Positions 16,869 through 26,009 of a DNA stretch of 35,446 nt are shown one piece after another. Location: positions 1 through 35,446 of the forward strand of contig RKRR01000143.1 in NCBI GenBank assembly GCA_007571305.1. The letters are read 5' to 3'. The stretch's first letter is position 1; each line of letters starts with the position of its first letter. The position numbers and the translations under genes were made by a program. Source of the stretch: Candidatus Poribacteria bacterium. Its GTDB lineage: Bacteria > Poribacteria > WGA-4E > WGA-3G. The notes below the pieces were generated by a model that saw only the letters and a program-made list of their open reading frames with translations, had not been told where the DNA came from and ran no database searches.

Positions 16869-18385
16869 ATGGGGCTTCTCAGAAACCACATACAGGTATC
16901 GTCTACATCGTAGGTGCTGGTCCCGGCGATAGAAAACTCATCACGGTCAAAGGTGTGGAGTGCCTCCAACGTGCTGATGTTGTCATTTATGATCTGTTGC
17001 TAAACGATGTCCTGCTGGAACATTGCCCCGCACATACGGAAAAAATCCAAGCACCTGACCCAAGAATCCGAACAACACGTCAAGATGAACTCAATCATTT
17101 ACTGATTGAACACGCTAAAGCCCACAAAATCGTTGTTCGCCTCAAAGGCGGTGATCCGTATATCTTTGGACGCGGCGGTGAAGAAGCGGTTGCTCTCGCG
17201 GAAGCCGGTATTCCGTTCGAGATAGTTCCAGGTATCACATCTGCAATTGCCGCATCTGCGTACGCAGGTGTTCCAGTCACACACCGGGACTATGCCTCCT
17301 CGATCGCTTTTGTCACAGGGCATTCTGCAGCATTACATCCAGATTCAAACATCAATTGGGCACAACTTTCCACAGCTGTTGACACGCTTGTTATCTACAT
17401 GGGAGTTGCGCACCTTCGCCAGATTGTGGAACGACTGATAACACACGGTAGAAATCCGCAAACCTCTGTCAGTTTAGTCCGCGTCGGAACAACACCGCAA
17501 CAACAGGTCGTCCAAGGCACCCTTACCGATATTGTGCGAAAAGTAGAAGCAGTCCAACTCAAGAGCCCCGCGATTATCGTTGTCGGAGAGGTGAATCGGC
17601 TACGCGAGCAACTCCGATGGTTTGATACAAAACCCCTTTTCGGCAAACGGATACTTGTCACGCGTGCCCGTGCACAGGCAAGCGATTTCGCAGATCTTTT
17701 GGAAGCAAACGGCGCAGAGGTCATCCAATTCCCTACAATCAAGATTCAACCTATTGAGGGTGCGAACATACCCTCTTCTAATGAATACGATTGGATTATT
17801 TTCACGAGTGTCAATGCCGTAGAAATTTTCTATGAACGTCTACGGGAAAACGGAAAGGATGCCCGCGCTTTAGGTAGGAACAGTATCTGCGCAGTTGGAG
17901 CGAAAACAGTGGAAGCTCTAAACCGTATTGGTATCCATCCGGATTTTGTCCCTTCTCACTCGAGCGGAAGTGCAATTGCTACTGAAATAGGCGACGTGAG
18001 TGGGAAGAAAATTCTCTTACCACGTGCGAAAATTGCCACTGCCGATCTGCCTAATGCTTTGCGTGAAAAAGGGGCTCAGGTCGACGATATATCTCTCTAC
18101 GACACCCTCAAAGTGGCGAACGATGGCGATAAAAGGCGAGACGACATCGAAGCAGATCTCTTAAATGGTGGCATCGACTTTGTCACGTTCACGAGTTCTT
18201 CAACGGTTACGAACTTTCTGGAGATGTTTCCCGCACACACACCCGCTGCGTTACTCGCGAATGTCAAGGTCGCTGTAATCGGGCCCACAACGCAGAAGAC
18301 GGCACTCTCGCGTGATGTACGGGTTGATGTGCTTGCGAAGGAGGCATCTGTCGAGAGCCTTGTGGAAGCAATTGTTGAGGCATAA
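16865..18385 (+). CDS. cobA-hemD: Fusion of uroporphyrinogen-III C-methyltransferase and uroporphyrinogen-III synthase
   Basis: The 506-residue protein joins two enzymes. Residues about 10-250 are an S-adenosylmethionine-dependent uroporphyrinogen III methyltransferase (SUMT): VYIVGAGPGDRKLITVKG, VVRLKGGDPYIFGRGGEE, and FEIVPGITSAIAASAYAGVP are classical. Residues about 255-506 are HemD, which cyclises hydroxymethylbilane to uroporphyrinogen III (KRILVTRARAQASDFADLL, then DWIIFTSVNAVEIF and FVTFTSSSTVTNF). The fusion makes uroporphyrinogen III and methylates it to precorrin-2, the substrate of the tandem dehydrogenase encoded upstream, and so favours siroheme or a siroheme-dependent route to heme. 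CobA-HemD fusions are known from several phyla. Confidence 0.95.
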   Translation: MNGASQKPHTGIVYIVGAGPGDRKLITVKGVECLQRADVVIYDLLLNDVLLEHCPAHTEKIQAPDPRIRTTRQDELNHLLIEHAKAHKIVVRLKGGDPYIFGRGGEEAVALAEAGIPFEIVPGITSAIAASAYAGVPVTHRDYASSIAFVTGHSAALHPDSNINWAQLSTAVDTLVIYMGVAHLRQIVERLITHGRNPQTSVSLVRVGTTPQQQVVQGTLTDIVRKVEAVQLKSPAIIVVGEVNRLREQLRWFDTKPLFGKRILVTRARAQASDFADLLEANGAEVIQFPTIKIQPIEGANIPSSNEYDWIIFTSVNAVEIFYERLRENGKDARALGRNSICAVGAKTVEALNRIGIHPDFVPSHSSGSAIATEIGDVSGKKILLPRAKIATADLPNALREKGAQVDDISLYDTLKVANDGDKRRDDIEADLLNGGIDFVTFTSSSTVTNFLEMFPAHTPAALLANVKVAVIGPTTQKTALSRDVRVDVLAKEASVESLVEAIVEA

Positions 18386-18460
18386 TTTAAAACAAAGAGC
18401 ATCAACCGGCAATGTAGAGGTGATATCTCTATATAAGGGGCAATCGATAATGTATGTGTT

Positions 18461-18500
18461 AATTGTCTGAATCACGTTTCGCTCAACCCAACCTACGATG
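18461..18500. repeat. Short dispersed repeats AATTGTCTGAATCA and TCAACCCAACCTACGATG
   Basis: AATTGTCTGAATCA (18461-18474) recurs as AATTGTCTGAATTA near 22540 and, inverted, in TAAATCCTGATTCAGAC at 19708-19724. TCAACCCAACCTACGATG (18483-18500) recurs exactly at 19747-19764. Both pieces thus flank the gene at 18737-19486. The rest of 18386-18583 contains no gene I can support. Confidence 0.55.
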
Positions 18501-18583
18501 CCGCGGTGCAGTTTTTTCTAAAATTGACGGCTATGGTTGGTTTTGTGTCCATCCATAGAGGGTTACCGAAACAGCCGAATTAT

Positions 18584-18613
18584 TTGACAATCCCAACTAA
18601 ACTTTTGTAAAAT
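18584..18613 (+). promoter_or_regulatory. Promoter of the secreted protein gene at 18737
   Basis: TTGACA (18584-18589) and TAAAAT (18608-18613) are 18 bases apart. The -10 box abuts TTATAGTAGATTTTAC (18613-18628), a lone end of the TTATAGTA repeat family, so the leader of about 115 bases begins inside a repeat remnant. Confidence 0.55.
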
Positions 18614-18736
18614 TATAGTAGATTTTACACATCTACACACTATGAGGAAGGTCGAAGTCAAAAACCTTTTCCACAAACTACTGAAATGTCCAATCATTTC
18701 TATCATTCACCATAAAAGTAAGGAGATTACACAATC

Positions 18737-19486
18737 ATGAAAAAAGGCCGAAATCTCTGTTATAGTGCGCTCGTTTGCTTACTTATGTTCAGCGTTGCCG
18801 GTATAGCAAACGCCGCAAACGAATCCTTCGGAGATCCATTCGAGAAGGGGAAGTTGCAAAATCCGAATTGGAAATGGCAGAATGAACCCCCGGATTGGGA
18901 TATCGGTGAAACCCGCGAGGATTACCTGTATATTGACAGTGAAACCAATCGAAACATCTGGGCATCGGATGAATCCCACTTCCTCTATCAGGAAACGGAT
19001 GCCGACATGTTTGATGTTGAAACCCATTTCTTTTCCACATGGGATACCGATTCAGGTGTGAATGGACTTCTCGTCAAAAGCCCGAAGGACAATAACTGGG
19101 TCACCATTAAATTCTGGTCGCGGGATGCAGGGGCTAAAGGGCAACTCCAATTCCAAACCAGGGAAGCCGGTGTACCTGGGGGACCACCCGATCCACCGTG
19201 GCGTCCGGAATTTGGTGATACGGAATTGTTTCTCAGGCTCAAGAAAGAAAGAGATACTTACACGGCGTGGTATAAAATGGACGCAAATGACGACTGGACA
19301 GACTTCGGCGCAGGCGACTTTAAGATGTCACCCCCGCTGTGGCTCGGAATTTATGCCGGTGTTGCCTCAGGTGTCGGCACTTTAGAGGTTGAATACGAGT
19401 ATTTTCAAGACAATGTGACACCCTGGGGTGTTGAACCCGAAGGCAAAATGGCGACAACGTGGGGGATCCTGAAGTCACGCTATTAG
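18737..19486 (+). CDS. Secreted DUF1349-like protein with shared C-terminal tag
   Basis: The 249-residue product has a signal peptide ending near IANAANE (about residue 24-30). The mature part opens SFGDPFEKGKLQNPNWKW and continues with WDTDSGVNGLLVKSP and LFLRLKKERDTYTAWYKMD, then PLWLGIYAGVASG. This strand order resembles concanavalin A-like DUF1349 domains, probably carbohydrate-binding, but the match is from pattern only. The end, VEPEGKMATTWGILKSRY (232-249), matches the C-termini of the proteins at 673-1545 and 33976-34812. The final codons for SRY and the stop lie in a perfect hairpin. AAGGAG precedes the ATG and a promoter is visible at 18584-18613. Confidence 0.82.
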   Translation: MKKGRNLCYSALVCLLMFSVAGIANAANESFGDPFEKGKLQNPNWKWQNEPPDWDIGETREDYLYIDSETNRNIWASDESHFLYQETDADMFDVETHFFSTWDTDSGVNGLLVKSPKDNNWVTIKFWSRDAGAKGQLQFQTREAGVPGGPPDPPWRPEFGDTELFLRLKKERDTYTAWYKMDANDDWTDFGAGDFKMSPPLWLGIYAGVASGVGTLEVEYEYFQDNVTPWGVEPEGKMATTWGILKSRY

Positions 19487-19492
19487 CGTGAC
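19474..19492 (+). terminator. Perfect hairpin across the stop codon
   Basis: GTCACGC (19474-19480) pairs with GCGTGAC (19486-19492) around a TATTA loop; the TAG stop is in the loop and stem. Only a broken T-rich stretch (CATTTTAAG, about 15 bases on) follows, so it is at best a weak terminator or an mRNA 3'-end stabiliser. Confidence 0.35.
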
Positions 19493-19516
19493 GGTCAGGT
19501 CATTTTAAGTCGTAGA

Positions 19517-19535
19517 GGCACCCCTTGTGGGTGCC
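19517..19535. repeat. GGCACCC hairpin repeat
   Basis: GGCACCC (19517-19523) and GGGTGCC (19529-19535) form a seven-pair stem with a five-base loop. The thirteen bases CACAAGGGGTGCC (its minus-strand form) recur at 10862-10874 just before the polyprenyl synthase gene. The rest of 19536-19817 has the short repeats described for 18461-18500 but no gene. Confidence 0.5.
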
Positions 19536-19817
19536 CGCAGACTCACCTTTCATAATTGAACCTTGCTATTCTCTTTAAAACCACTTGCGATAGTGCTCGG
19601 GTACCCATGGGTAGGGTTGAGCATCCAACAAGATTCGAAATTGCAGGCGCAATAAAGAGTTTTCAATCAGGCAGGTTCAATATTCCTGCCAAAAGCGAAG
19701 AAATTCGTAAATCCTGATTCAGACGGTATCGGATTTCACCTTCGGTTCAACCCAACCTACGATGAAACCCGACATCAAAGGGTAGGTCTTAGGTTCTCCC
19801 ACCCATCTGTGAACGTT

Positions 19818-21314
19818 CTACCCAAAAATCGGAAAAATATAAGGCACAAGCACTTTTTGATAGACAGTGATCGTTCCGAAAATCGAATAATACCCTGCGC
19901 ACAACACGAGTCCTATCTGCTTCCACAAAGGTGCTTGTATCTCTGGTGGTAAGAATTTCCGGTTCACATAGAGTGTATGTAACGCCGAAAACACGAGCAG
20001 ATACCCGCCAATTGTTGCCGATACCAGTATCATAAAGAAGGGTTTCGCGAGATACATCGCGATGATACCCCAGAGGATATAGACACCGAGAATGGGATAA
20101 TATATCCATTTTGCGCTGTGTTCACCCAAGTTTCTTGCACGTCTCACGCCGGTCCAAATAATATCGGTGAAACCCCGCGGCACACCGTCTACGCCACCGA
20201 GCTGCGTTGAAAACAGCACCCAGAAACCGCAGAGCAGTGTGAGATACCACATTATTCTACCACCCTTTTCCTCAAGCCCATCCGCTTGCATCGCTGCCGC
20301 TGACCACTGTTCCATCTCCTGTCCTTGAGGCACATACTGCAAGGTCAGCATTGCAGGCAACGCAATACCGATGAAACACCCGATCATCCAAATATAATAC
20401 TGTTCAAATCGGACATATTTCCACCACTCCTTGAACCGCTGTAGGTTTTCTGGTGTAATACGGAACACTTTGCCCCAGTGTGAGAGCGTCACGTGTTGTC
20501 CGCCGATGATAGAAGGAATCGCGCCGACGAGACTGCTCATCCCCCATCCTTTATCGCGGACGTAATGGGTGATACCGACATTCCCTAAGCCACCGCTGCC
20601 AGCATACGCCGCGAAGGCACCGACCAACAGCCAATTCACCTGTCCATCTTCTCCTGCAGTCGGGAGTGCTCCAAAACTAAAGAAACCTTTAATAACACCC
20701 CACCACACCTTTGGCGACACCATAAACAAATCAACGACGATCAGGTAACTGATGATCCATACGACCATAAAGAGTTGCACTTTCTCGAGGGAGTTGTAAA
20801 TCTTACCACCGAATAGCACAATCCCTAAACACGAGAAAAAGATGAGATACGCGAACACGCGCACCGTCCCACCATCTGCATCCTGGGGCATATATCCGAG
20901 CCATGCAGCAGCGAGTGCTGTCGCAGCCGTCATTGCCCAACCGGGCCAAATCCCGAAAAAATTTATACCCGAATAGAAAGACATCCAGAAAGGGGCACCG
21001 GGTTTACAGCGCATATAACCGCTCATCATCGGCTCGCCGGTATAGAGTGTATATCGGATCGCCTCTGTGTTCAGGATCACTTGAAGGAGGATAGCGATTG
21101 TTGCAATCCAGAGCAATCTGCCGCCGTATTGTGCGGTAATCGCCGGACCGAGCAGCCACTCCCCACTCCCTATCGACCCCCCTAACGCAATGATACCGGG
21201 ACCCAAGATATTCCGAAACGCTTTCCCAAATTGATATGGGGGCGGTGCGGGTAAATCGTCAACCTCCCAATCAGGAAGCGTACCGCCTGATACAGTTTCT
21301 TTGGTTTCTGCCAT
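19818..21314 (-). CDS. Nramp-like membrane transporter
   Basis: The 498-residue protein has about eleven hydrophobic segments and resembles the divergent Nramp (APC-superfamily) carriers seen in Planctomycetes-like genomes: ILGPGIIALGGSIGSGEWLL in the first helix region, then LLWIATIAILLQVILNTEAI and YTLYTGEPMMSGYMR. Classical Nramp metal carriers have DPGN in helix 1 and a methionine-containing motif in helix 6; here helix 1 reads GSIGSGEW, so the substrate may not be iron or manganese. The N-terminal 30 residues are soluble and acidic. A GAGGGAAGG ribosome site precedes the ATG. It lies 66 bases after the Ldh_2 gene on the same strand and may be co-transcribed with it, hinting that it could import a substrate of that enzyme. 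Confidence 0.65.
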   Translation of the reverse strand: MAETKETVSGGTLPDWEVDDLPAPPPYQFGKAFRNILGPGIIALGGSIGSGEWLLGPAITAQYGGRLLWIATIAILLQVILNTEAIRYTLYTGEPMMSGYMRCKPGAPFWMSFYSGINFFGIWPGWAMTAATALAAAWLGYMPQDADGGTVRVFAYLIFFSCLGIVLFGGKIYNSLEKVQLFMVVWIISYLIVVDLFMVSPKVWWGVIKGFFSFGALPTAGEDGQVNWLLVGAFAAYAGSGGLGNVGITHYVRDKGWGMSSLVGAIPSIIGGQHVTLSHWGKVFRITPENLQRFKEWWKYVRFEQYYIWMIGCFIGIALPAMLTLQYVPQGQEMEQWSAAAMQADGLEEKGGRIMWYLTLLCGFWVLFSTQLGGVDGVPRGFTDIIWTGVRRARNLGEHSAKWIYYPILGVYILWGIIAMYLAKPFFMILVSATIGGYLLVFSALHTLYVNRKFLPPEIQAPLWKQIGLVLCAGYYSIFGTITVYQKVLVPYIFPIFG

Positions 21315-21380
21315 ATTGCTATACCTTCCCTCCTCTAATTTCGGTTGCGGATTAAGGTGCTGACCCGTTTTTGTTCTCTC

Positions 21381-22409
21381 CTACCACTCCCAACAGATGG
21401 GAATGTCTAACCTCTCAGCAATGCCAGCGAGACCGCGTAAATGGTCTACGTGGATCGGAATGCCGTTCTCAAGGTAATTATCGTAGTTATTCCACTCAAT
21501 TTCGCCGGGGAGATAGGCTTGCTCCACGCCTTCTGCCGTTTTCGAGGCATGAACCTTGTCGATACCTCGCTGGATTTCTTGAACGTAACCGTCATAGTCT
21601 GTGAAACTCGCAATATTCACCGCAAAAAAGAAGTGTTCAGAGGGATCGTTTGCTTTGTTACAAGCCATCAAGCCACCGCTTAAAGGCCCCGCTAAGATAC
21701 CCATAATGAATGCTAATCCGTAACCCCGAGGTCCCGCTGCAGGTGCAAGGAAACGTCCCTTCTCTGGATCGCTGGTAGGTTGACCTGTCTCATCTATAAG
21801 CCATCCTTCGGGAATCGGTTTGCCATACATCCGAAGCGTGCCTATCTTCCCCCATGCGGAAACACCACACGCCATATCCAACACAATTGGATGTCCGTCT
21901 CCAGTAGGTAAGGCGTAACTCATCGCGTTATTAGCGACTACGGCTTCCGCACCGCCGGGTGCTACAATAGAAGCTCCCCCTGTATTTGTCGTTGAAAACC
22001 CTACCATCTGGCTCGATGCCGCCATAATGGCGTAGCAGGCCGCCGCACCGAAATGACCGGCGTTGCGAACTCCTGCAGCAGCGATACCTGTTGTCTTTGC
22101 CTTCTCTATCGCTGTCTCCATTGCGAATGTACTTGCCAGATGTCCCATCCCGTTATCTCCGTCAACAACAGCGAAACTCGGTCCCCCTGTTGCGACGCTG
22201 AGTTCGGGTTGTGGGTTCATTTTTCCATCAAGAACGAGGTTCAGATAACCCGGTAAAGCTCGGGTCCCGTGTGAATGCACACCGCGTAAGTCGGTTAGCA
22301 CCTGATGTTTCGCGATCGTCTCCCCGTCCTCTGAACGCAATCCTGCTTTTTCACAAAGCGTCCGAGCGAAATCGTGTAACTTCGCTGAATCTACAACAAT
22401 CTCCTGCAT
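21381..22409 (-). CDS. Ldh_2-family NAD(P)-dependent 2-hydroxyacid dehydrogenase
   Basis: The protein belongs to the malate/L-lactate dehydrogenase (Ldh_2) family, which includes malate, ureidoglycolate and 2,3-diketogulonate dehydrogenases and is unrelated to classical lactate dehydrogenase. Family marks are the active-site LRGVHSHGTRALPGY, DGDNGMGHLAS, VRNAGHFGAAACYA, and a later stretch with GPRGYGLAFIMGILAGPLSG. From the ATG at 22409, which has GGAGAGG at good distance, it has 342 residues, the usual size; the frame is open further upstream to 22541 but that part runs through the promoter and lacks family similarity. The exact substrate cannot be assigned. Confidence 0.88.
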   Translation of the reverse strand: MQEIVVDSAKLHDFARTLCEKAGLRSEDGETIAKHQVLTDLRGVHSHGTRALPGYLNLVLDGKMNPQPELSVATGGPSFAVVDGDNGMGHLASTFAMETAIEKAKTTGIAAAGVRNAGHFGAAACYAIMAASSQMVGFSTTNTGGASIVAPGGAEAVVANNAMSYALPTGDGHPIVLDMACGVSAWGKIGTLRMYGKPIPEGWLIDETGQPTSDPEKGRFLAPAAGPRGYGLAFIMGILAGPLSGGLMACNKANDPSEHFFFAVNIASFTDYDGYVQEIQRGIDKVHASKTAEGVEQAYLPGEIEWNNYDNYLENGIPIHVDHLRGLAGIAERLDIPICWEW

Positions 22410-22440
22410 AACATCCTCTCCAATTATGAATTCTCCGCTC

Positions 22441-22469
22441 ATTGTAGCAGAGAAGGGGTTATAGATCAA
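22441..22469 (-). promoter_or_regulatory. Promoter of the Ldh_2 / Nramp-like unit
   Basis: On the minus strand TTGATC (22464-22469) and TACAAT (22441-22446) are 17 bases apart, about 30 bases upstream of the chosen ATG. Its position supports the shorter protein start. Confidence 0.5.
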
Positions 22470-22644
22470 GCACAATCCAATTTTTTCAGGTATCCTGTCA
22501 TTTGACGATGAAGCATCTAATTGGACAATGTGCGATGTCAATTGTCTGAATTAGGATTTTCAGAATAAGAGAGTTTCATACACCCAAACTCCGTGCTAAC
22601 TGCATGTTGAAAACTGGATACTCCCTCGCGACCACAACAAATCC

Positions 22645-22674
22645 TTGACGAGATATGCCATCTCAGGGTAAAAT
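22645..22674 (+). promoter_or_regulatory. Promoter of the TPR / CRTAC1 / HhH unit
   Basis: TTGACG (22645-22650) and TAAAAT (22669-22674) are 18 bases apart. Transcription would begin near 22681, right at the GTGGAGG ribosome site before the ATG at 22697. Confidence 0.45.
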
Positions 22675-22696
22675 TAGCAGTGGAGGATAAACCACT

Positions 22697-24340
22697 ATGT
22701 CGCAAAAGGGAGTCTTGTTCCTCGTCTTCCTCTTAATCATTTTCGTCAGCCCTACGTGGAATGCTACGGCACAAACACCCCAAGATCTTTACGCGCGCGG
22801 GATGCAAGAAGCACAGCGAGGGCAGTACACACAAGCACTTCGGTACCTTCAGCACGCCATCCAACGCGACCCTGCGTCTGCCCAAGCCTATGCTGGGCTT
22901 GGAACCGTCTACATTCAACTCCGTAAATTTGCTGAAGCGGAAGTCGCTCTCAAACATGCCCTGGATATCGTACCCGGACTGCTACAAGCCGAAGCAAACC
23001 TTGCCTTGCTTTATACAAGAATTGAACGTAACGATGAGGCGATTGACATTTACCGAAAACTCAGCGAAAACCACCCAGACTCCCTTCAGATACAGATTGG
23101 ACTCGCAGCTGCTTATCAGAAAGCCTCTCGGTTCGCAGAAGCCATAGAGGCCTATCACCGGACGCTCAACCTTTCACCGAAACTCGCGGAAGCAATGACG
23201 AATCTGGGATCCTGTTATGAAGCGGTCAAACAGCAGAAGCAAGCAATTCATTATTACGAATCGGCGTTAGTTTTGAATCCTGAACTTTCTATGGCAAACG
23301 GGAACTTAGGTGCTATTTATCAAAAACAGGGGGAATTTGACAAAGCACGTCCACTCTTAGAGAAGGCGATTCGCCTGAATCCTAATTTTACAGCGGCTTC
23401 CTACAGTCTGGGTTTAATCGCAACGAAGCAACGGGAATTCCAGCGTGCCGTTGCATTATACCGCAGCGTCATCGCACAACAACCCGACCATATCGGGGCG
23501 TACTATAACCTCGCACAGGCACTGTTCCGACTAAAGCAAGCGACAGAAGGCAAGCGCGCGATGGAAATCTACAGCCGTTTAAACGCAATCGCTCAAGAGA
23601 TTGATACCCGCGAGCGCGCGATTCTCCTCGAACCGAGTAACCCGCGCAAACAGTACCAACTTGGACTCACTTACGAAAAGCATGGAAAATTCGATAAGGC
23701 ACTCGAGGCATATCAGGCAGCGGTCAGGCTTCAGCCAGAATATGCCACAGCACACTATAAACTCGGCAAACTCTATTTTCGCAAGGGCAGGTTTGACGCA
23801 GCAGAAAGAGCCTATCTCAGTGCGATTGCGGTTGCGCCAGAGCAAGCCCCTCTACACGCTGGATTGGGGGCAGTCTATTATTTGCAAGATCGGTTAGATG
23901 AAGCACTTGCTGAATACAAAGCGGCTCTCACGTATGATGCTTCATTCGTGCACGCCCAAGTCGGCATCGCGGTTATCTACCACCGCCACGGCGAATTTGA
24001 AGAGGCTCTTACCGCGTATCATACGGCTTTAAAGTTAGATGCAGAAGCACATCATGCCCTCAACGGATTGGCAAGGCTTTATCTTGAAGGTGCATCTACG
24101 TCAGCACCACCGACTAAAAAAGAGGCACACATCCAAGAAACCATCGCTTTGGCTGAAAAAGCTGTCCGTTTAGCCCCTGTCCCGCAATACTTACAAACCC
24201 TCGCCTTAGCCTACTTTCGGGCAGGCGCGCATCAAAAAGCGTTGAAAGCGATTCACACCGCCATTGAAATGGAACCCGGAAATGATGCCTTTCGACAGAC
24301 ACTCGCAAAAATGAAAGAATCAGATGAAAAGACGAAATAG
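22697..24340 (+). CDS. Secreted tetratricopeptide-repeat protein
   Basis: After a signal peptide (about residues 1-26, ending TWNATA) the 547-residue chain is almost wholly built of tetratricopeptide repeats, about thirteen of 34 residues, for example AQAYAGLGTVYIQLRKFAEA, ATAHYKLGKLYFRKGRFDAA and HHALNGLARLYLEGA. Such arrays are protein-binding scaffolds, here in the periplasm or outside. A break around residues 470-480 (SAPPTKKEAHIQE) separates the last two repeats. The stop overlaps the next gene, the CRTAC1-like protein, by 17 bases, so the two are made together and may act as a pair. Confidence 0.9.
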   Translation: MSQKGVLFLVFLLIIFVSPTWNATAQTPQDLYARGMQEAQRGQYTQALRYLQHAIQRDPASAQAYAGLGTVYIQLRKFAEAEVALKHALDIVPGLLQAEANLALLYTRIERNDEAIDIYRKLSENHPDSLQIQIGLAAAYQKASRFAEAIEAYHRTLNLSPKLAEAMTNLGSCYEAVKQQKQAIHYYESALVLNPELSMANGNLGAIYQKQGEFDKARPLLEKAIRLNPNFTAASYSLGLIATKQREFQRAVALYRSVIAQQPDHIGAYYNLAQALFRLKQATEGKRAMEIYSRLNAIAQEIDTRERAILLEPSNPRKQYQLGLTYEKHGKFDKALEAYQAAVRLQPEYATAHYKLGKLYFRKGRFDAAERAYLSAIAVAPEQAPLHAGLGAVYYLQDRLDEALAEYKAALTYDASFVHAQVGIAVIYHRHGEFEEALTAYHTALKLDAEAHHALNGLARLYLEGASTSAPPTKKEAHIQETIALAEKAVRLAPVPQYLQTLALAYFRAGAHQKALKAIHTAIEMEPGNDAFRQTLAKMKESDEKTK

Positions 24341-26009
24341 CATTATAGGCATCTTAATCCTGCTCCTAATCACAATCCTCGTACAACGCATCTCTATTCG
24401 TCTTGTGAATGCGGATACCCACATTCAATTCGTCGATGTAACACAGGAAGCGGGGATCCACTGGAGACACGTCGATGGACGGAGCGGGCAGAAGTATTTC
24501 ATGGAGACGCTCGGTTCAGGTGCGGCTTTTTTTGACTACGACGCGGACGGCGATCCCGATTTGTATTTTGTTAACGGCGCACCACTCCCCGGTTACATCT
24601 CGCAAGAAATTCCAACCAATTGTCTTTACGAAAATAATGGTGACGGTACGTTCACGGATGTCACGAAAAAAGCCGGTGTCGGGGATACGGGCTACGGACA
24701 CGGATGCGCCGTGGGAGACTACAATAACGACGGTACATTAGATCTTTACGTCACAAATTACGGCACTAATCGGCTCTACCGTAACAATGGCGATGGCACG
24801 TTTACGGAGATCGCGGAACCCGCAGGCGTGACGGAGCCACGTTGGAGCACGGGTTGTGCCTTCGCTGATTACGACCGAGACGGCAATCTCGACCTCTATG
24901 TTGTCAATTACATTGTCTTTGATATCGATGAAAATCCGTGGTGCGGATTCAAGGAAAAGGGGATCCGAGCTTACTGTGAACCCGATAATTTCATCGCTCA
25001 ATCCGATACACTCTATCGCAACAATGGGGACGGCACATTCACCGACGTTACAAAAACAGCGGGCATTTATAACACCACCGGCAAAGGTTTAGGAGTTGTC
25101 TGGAGCGACTATAATAACGACGGCACCCCTGATATCTACGTTGCTAACGATTCCACAGAAAACCTTTTTTATCACAATAATGGGGACGGCACTTTTGAAG
25201 AGGTCGGTTTTATGATCGGTGTCGCACTCAGCGAAAATGGAGTCGCAGAGAACGGTATGGGCACAGCCTTCGGCGATTGGAACAACGACGGTTGGCTCGA
25301 TCTCACTGTTACCAACTATGCCGAACAGACAAACACTCTCTATCATAACGATGCAGACGGCTTCTTCACAGACGCAACGGTCACAACAAAAACAGCACAA
25401 ATCACCTATCCCTATCTCGGCTGGGCAACCGCCTTTCTCGATTACGATAACGATGGATACCAAGATCTCTTCGTTGCCAATGGGCATCTGCATGAAAACC
25501 TCGCTGAACTCGGACAGGAAGGTACGTACGAACAACGCAACCTACTCTTTCGGAATAACAACGCTAACGGCACATTTACCGAAGTCTCTGAAACCCTTGG
25601 TGTCGGTATGAAATTGACAGATGTCAGCCGTGGTTCTACCTTTGCAGACTACGATTTGGATGGTGATATCGATATGGTGGTGACCAATTCTAACACTGCG
25701 CCACGTCTTTTACGCAACGACGGCGGTAACGGAAAAAACTGGTTACAGATCCGATTGACATCGACGAATGGTTCCTCTGATGCGATTGGTGCTCGCGTCG
25801 AGGTCATGACCGGGAAACTCACACAGACGCGTGAGGTGCGGAGCGGAGACGGCTACCTTTCACAACAAGATCTCACACTCCATTTCGGAATCGGGGATTA
25901 CGAACAAGTGGAGAGTATTGAAGTACAGTGGCAAAGCGGGACAAAGCAGTTGATCGAAAGTGTCTCCGCAAATCAGATGCTATTTCTTGAGGAAAACCGA
26001 AATGAATAA
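24324..26009 (+). CDS. CRTAC1-like FG-GAP repeat protein with ASPIC/UnbV domain
   Basis: The N-terminus ([19 protein letters not shown]) is a signal peptide or membrane anchor. Then comes the CRTAC1 opening [17 protein letters not shown] and a beta-propeller of FG-GAP/VCBS type with at least seven calcium-site loops of the D-x-[DN]-x-D-G-x-x-D kind, such as [42 protein letters not shown] and [14 protein letters not shown]. The last 90 residues ([20 protein letters not shown] to SIEVQWQSG) form the ASPIC/UnbV domain. Proteins of this architecture are exported and calcium-dependent; their role is not established. It overlaps the genes on both sides (17 and 8 bases), so it is the middle gene of a tight operon. 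Confidence 0.92.
   Translation: MKRRNSIIGILILLLITILVQRISIRLVNADTHIQFVDVTQEAGIHWRHVDGRSGQKYFMETLGSGAAFFDYDADGDPDLYFVNGAPLPGYISQEIPTNCLYENNGDGTFTDVTKKAGVGDTGYGHGCAVGDYNNDGTLDLYVTNYGTNRLYRNNGDGTFTEIAEPAGVTEPRWSTGCAFADYDRDGNLDLYVVNYIVFDIDENPWCGFKEKGIRAYCEPDNFIAQSDTLYRNNGDGTFTDVTKTAGIYNTTGKGLGVVWSDYNNDGTPDIYVANDSTENLFYHNNGDGTFEEVGFMIGVALSENGVAENGMGTAFGDWNNDGWLDLTVTNYAEQTNTLYHNDADGFFTDATVTTKTAQITYPYLGWATAFLDYDNDGYQDLFVANGHLHENLAELGQEGTYEQRNLLFRNNNANGTFTEVSETLGVGMKLTDVSRGSTFADYDLDGDIDMVVTNSNTAPRLLRNDGGNGKNWLQIRLTSTNGSSDAIGARVEVMTGKLTQTREVRSGDGYLSQQDLTLHFGIGDYEQVESIEVQWQSGTKQLIESVSANQMLFLEENRNE

Noticed and set aside
22410..22541. Longer N-terminus for the Ldh_2 dehydrogenase
   Set aside because: The extension has no family similarity, runs through a likely promoter, and the ATG at 22409 has a good ribosome site.
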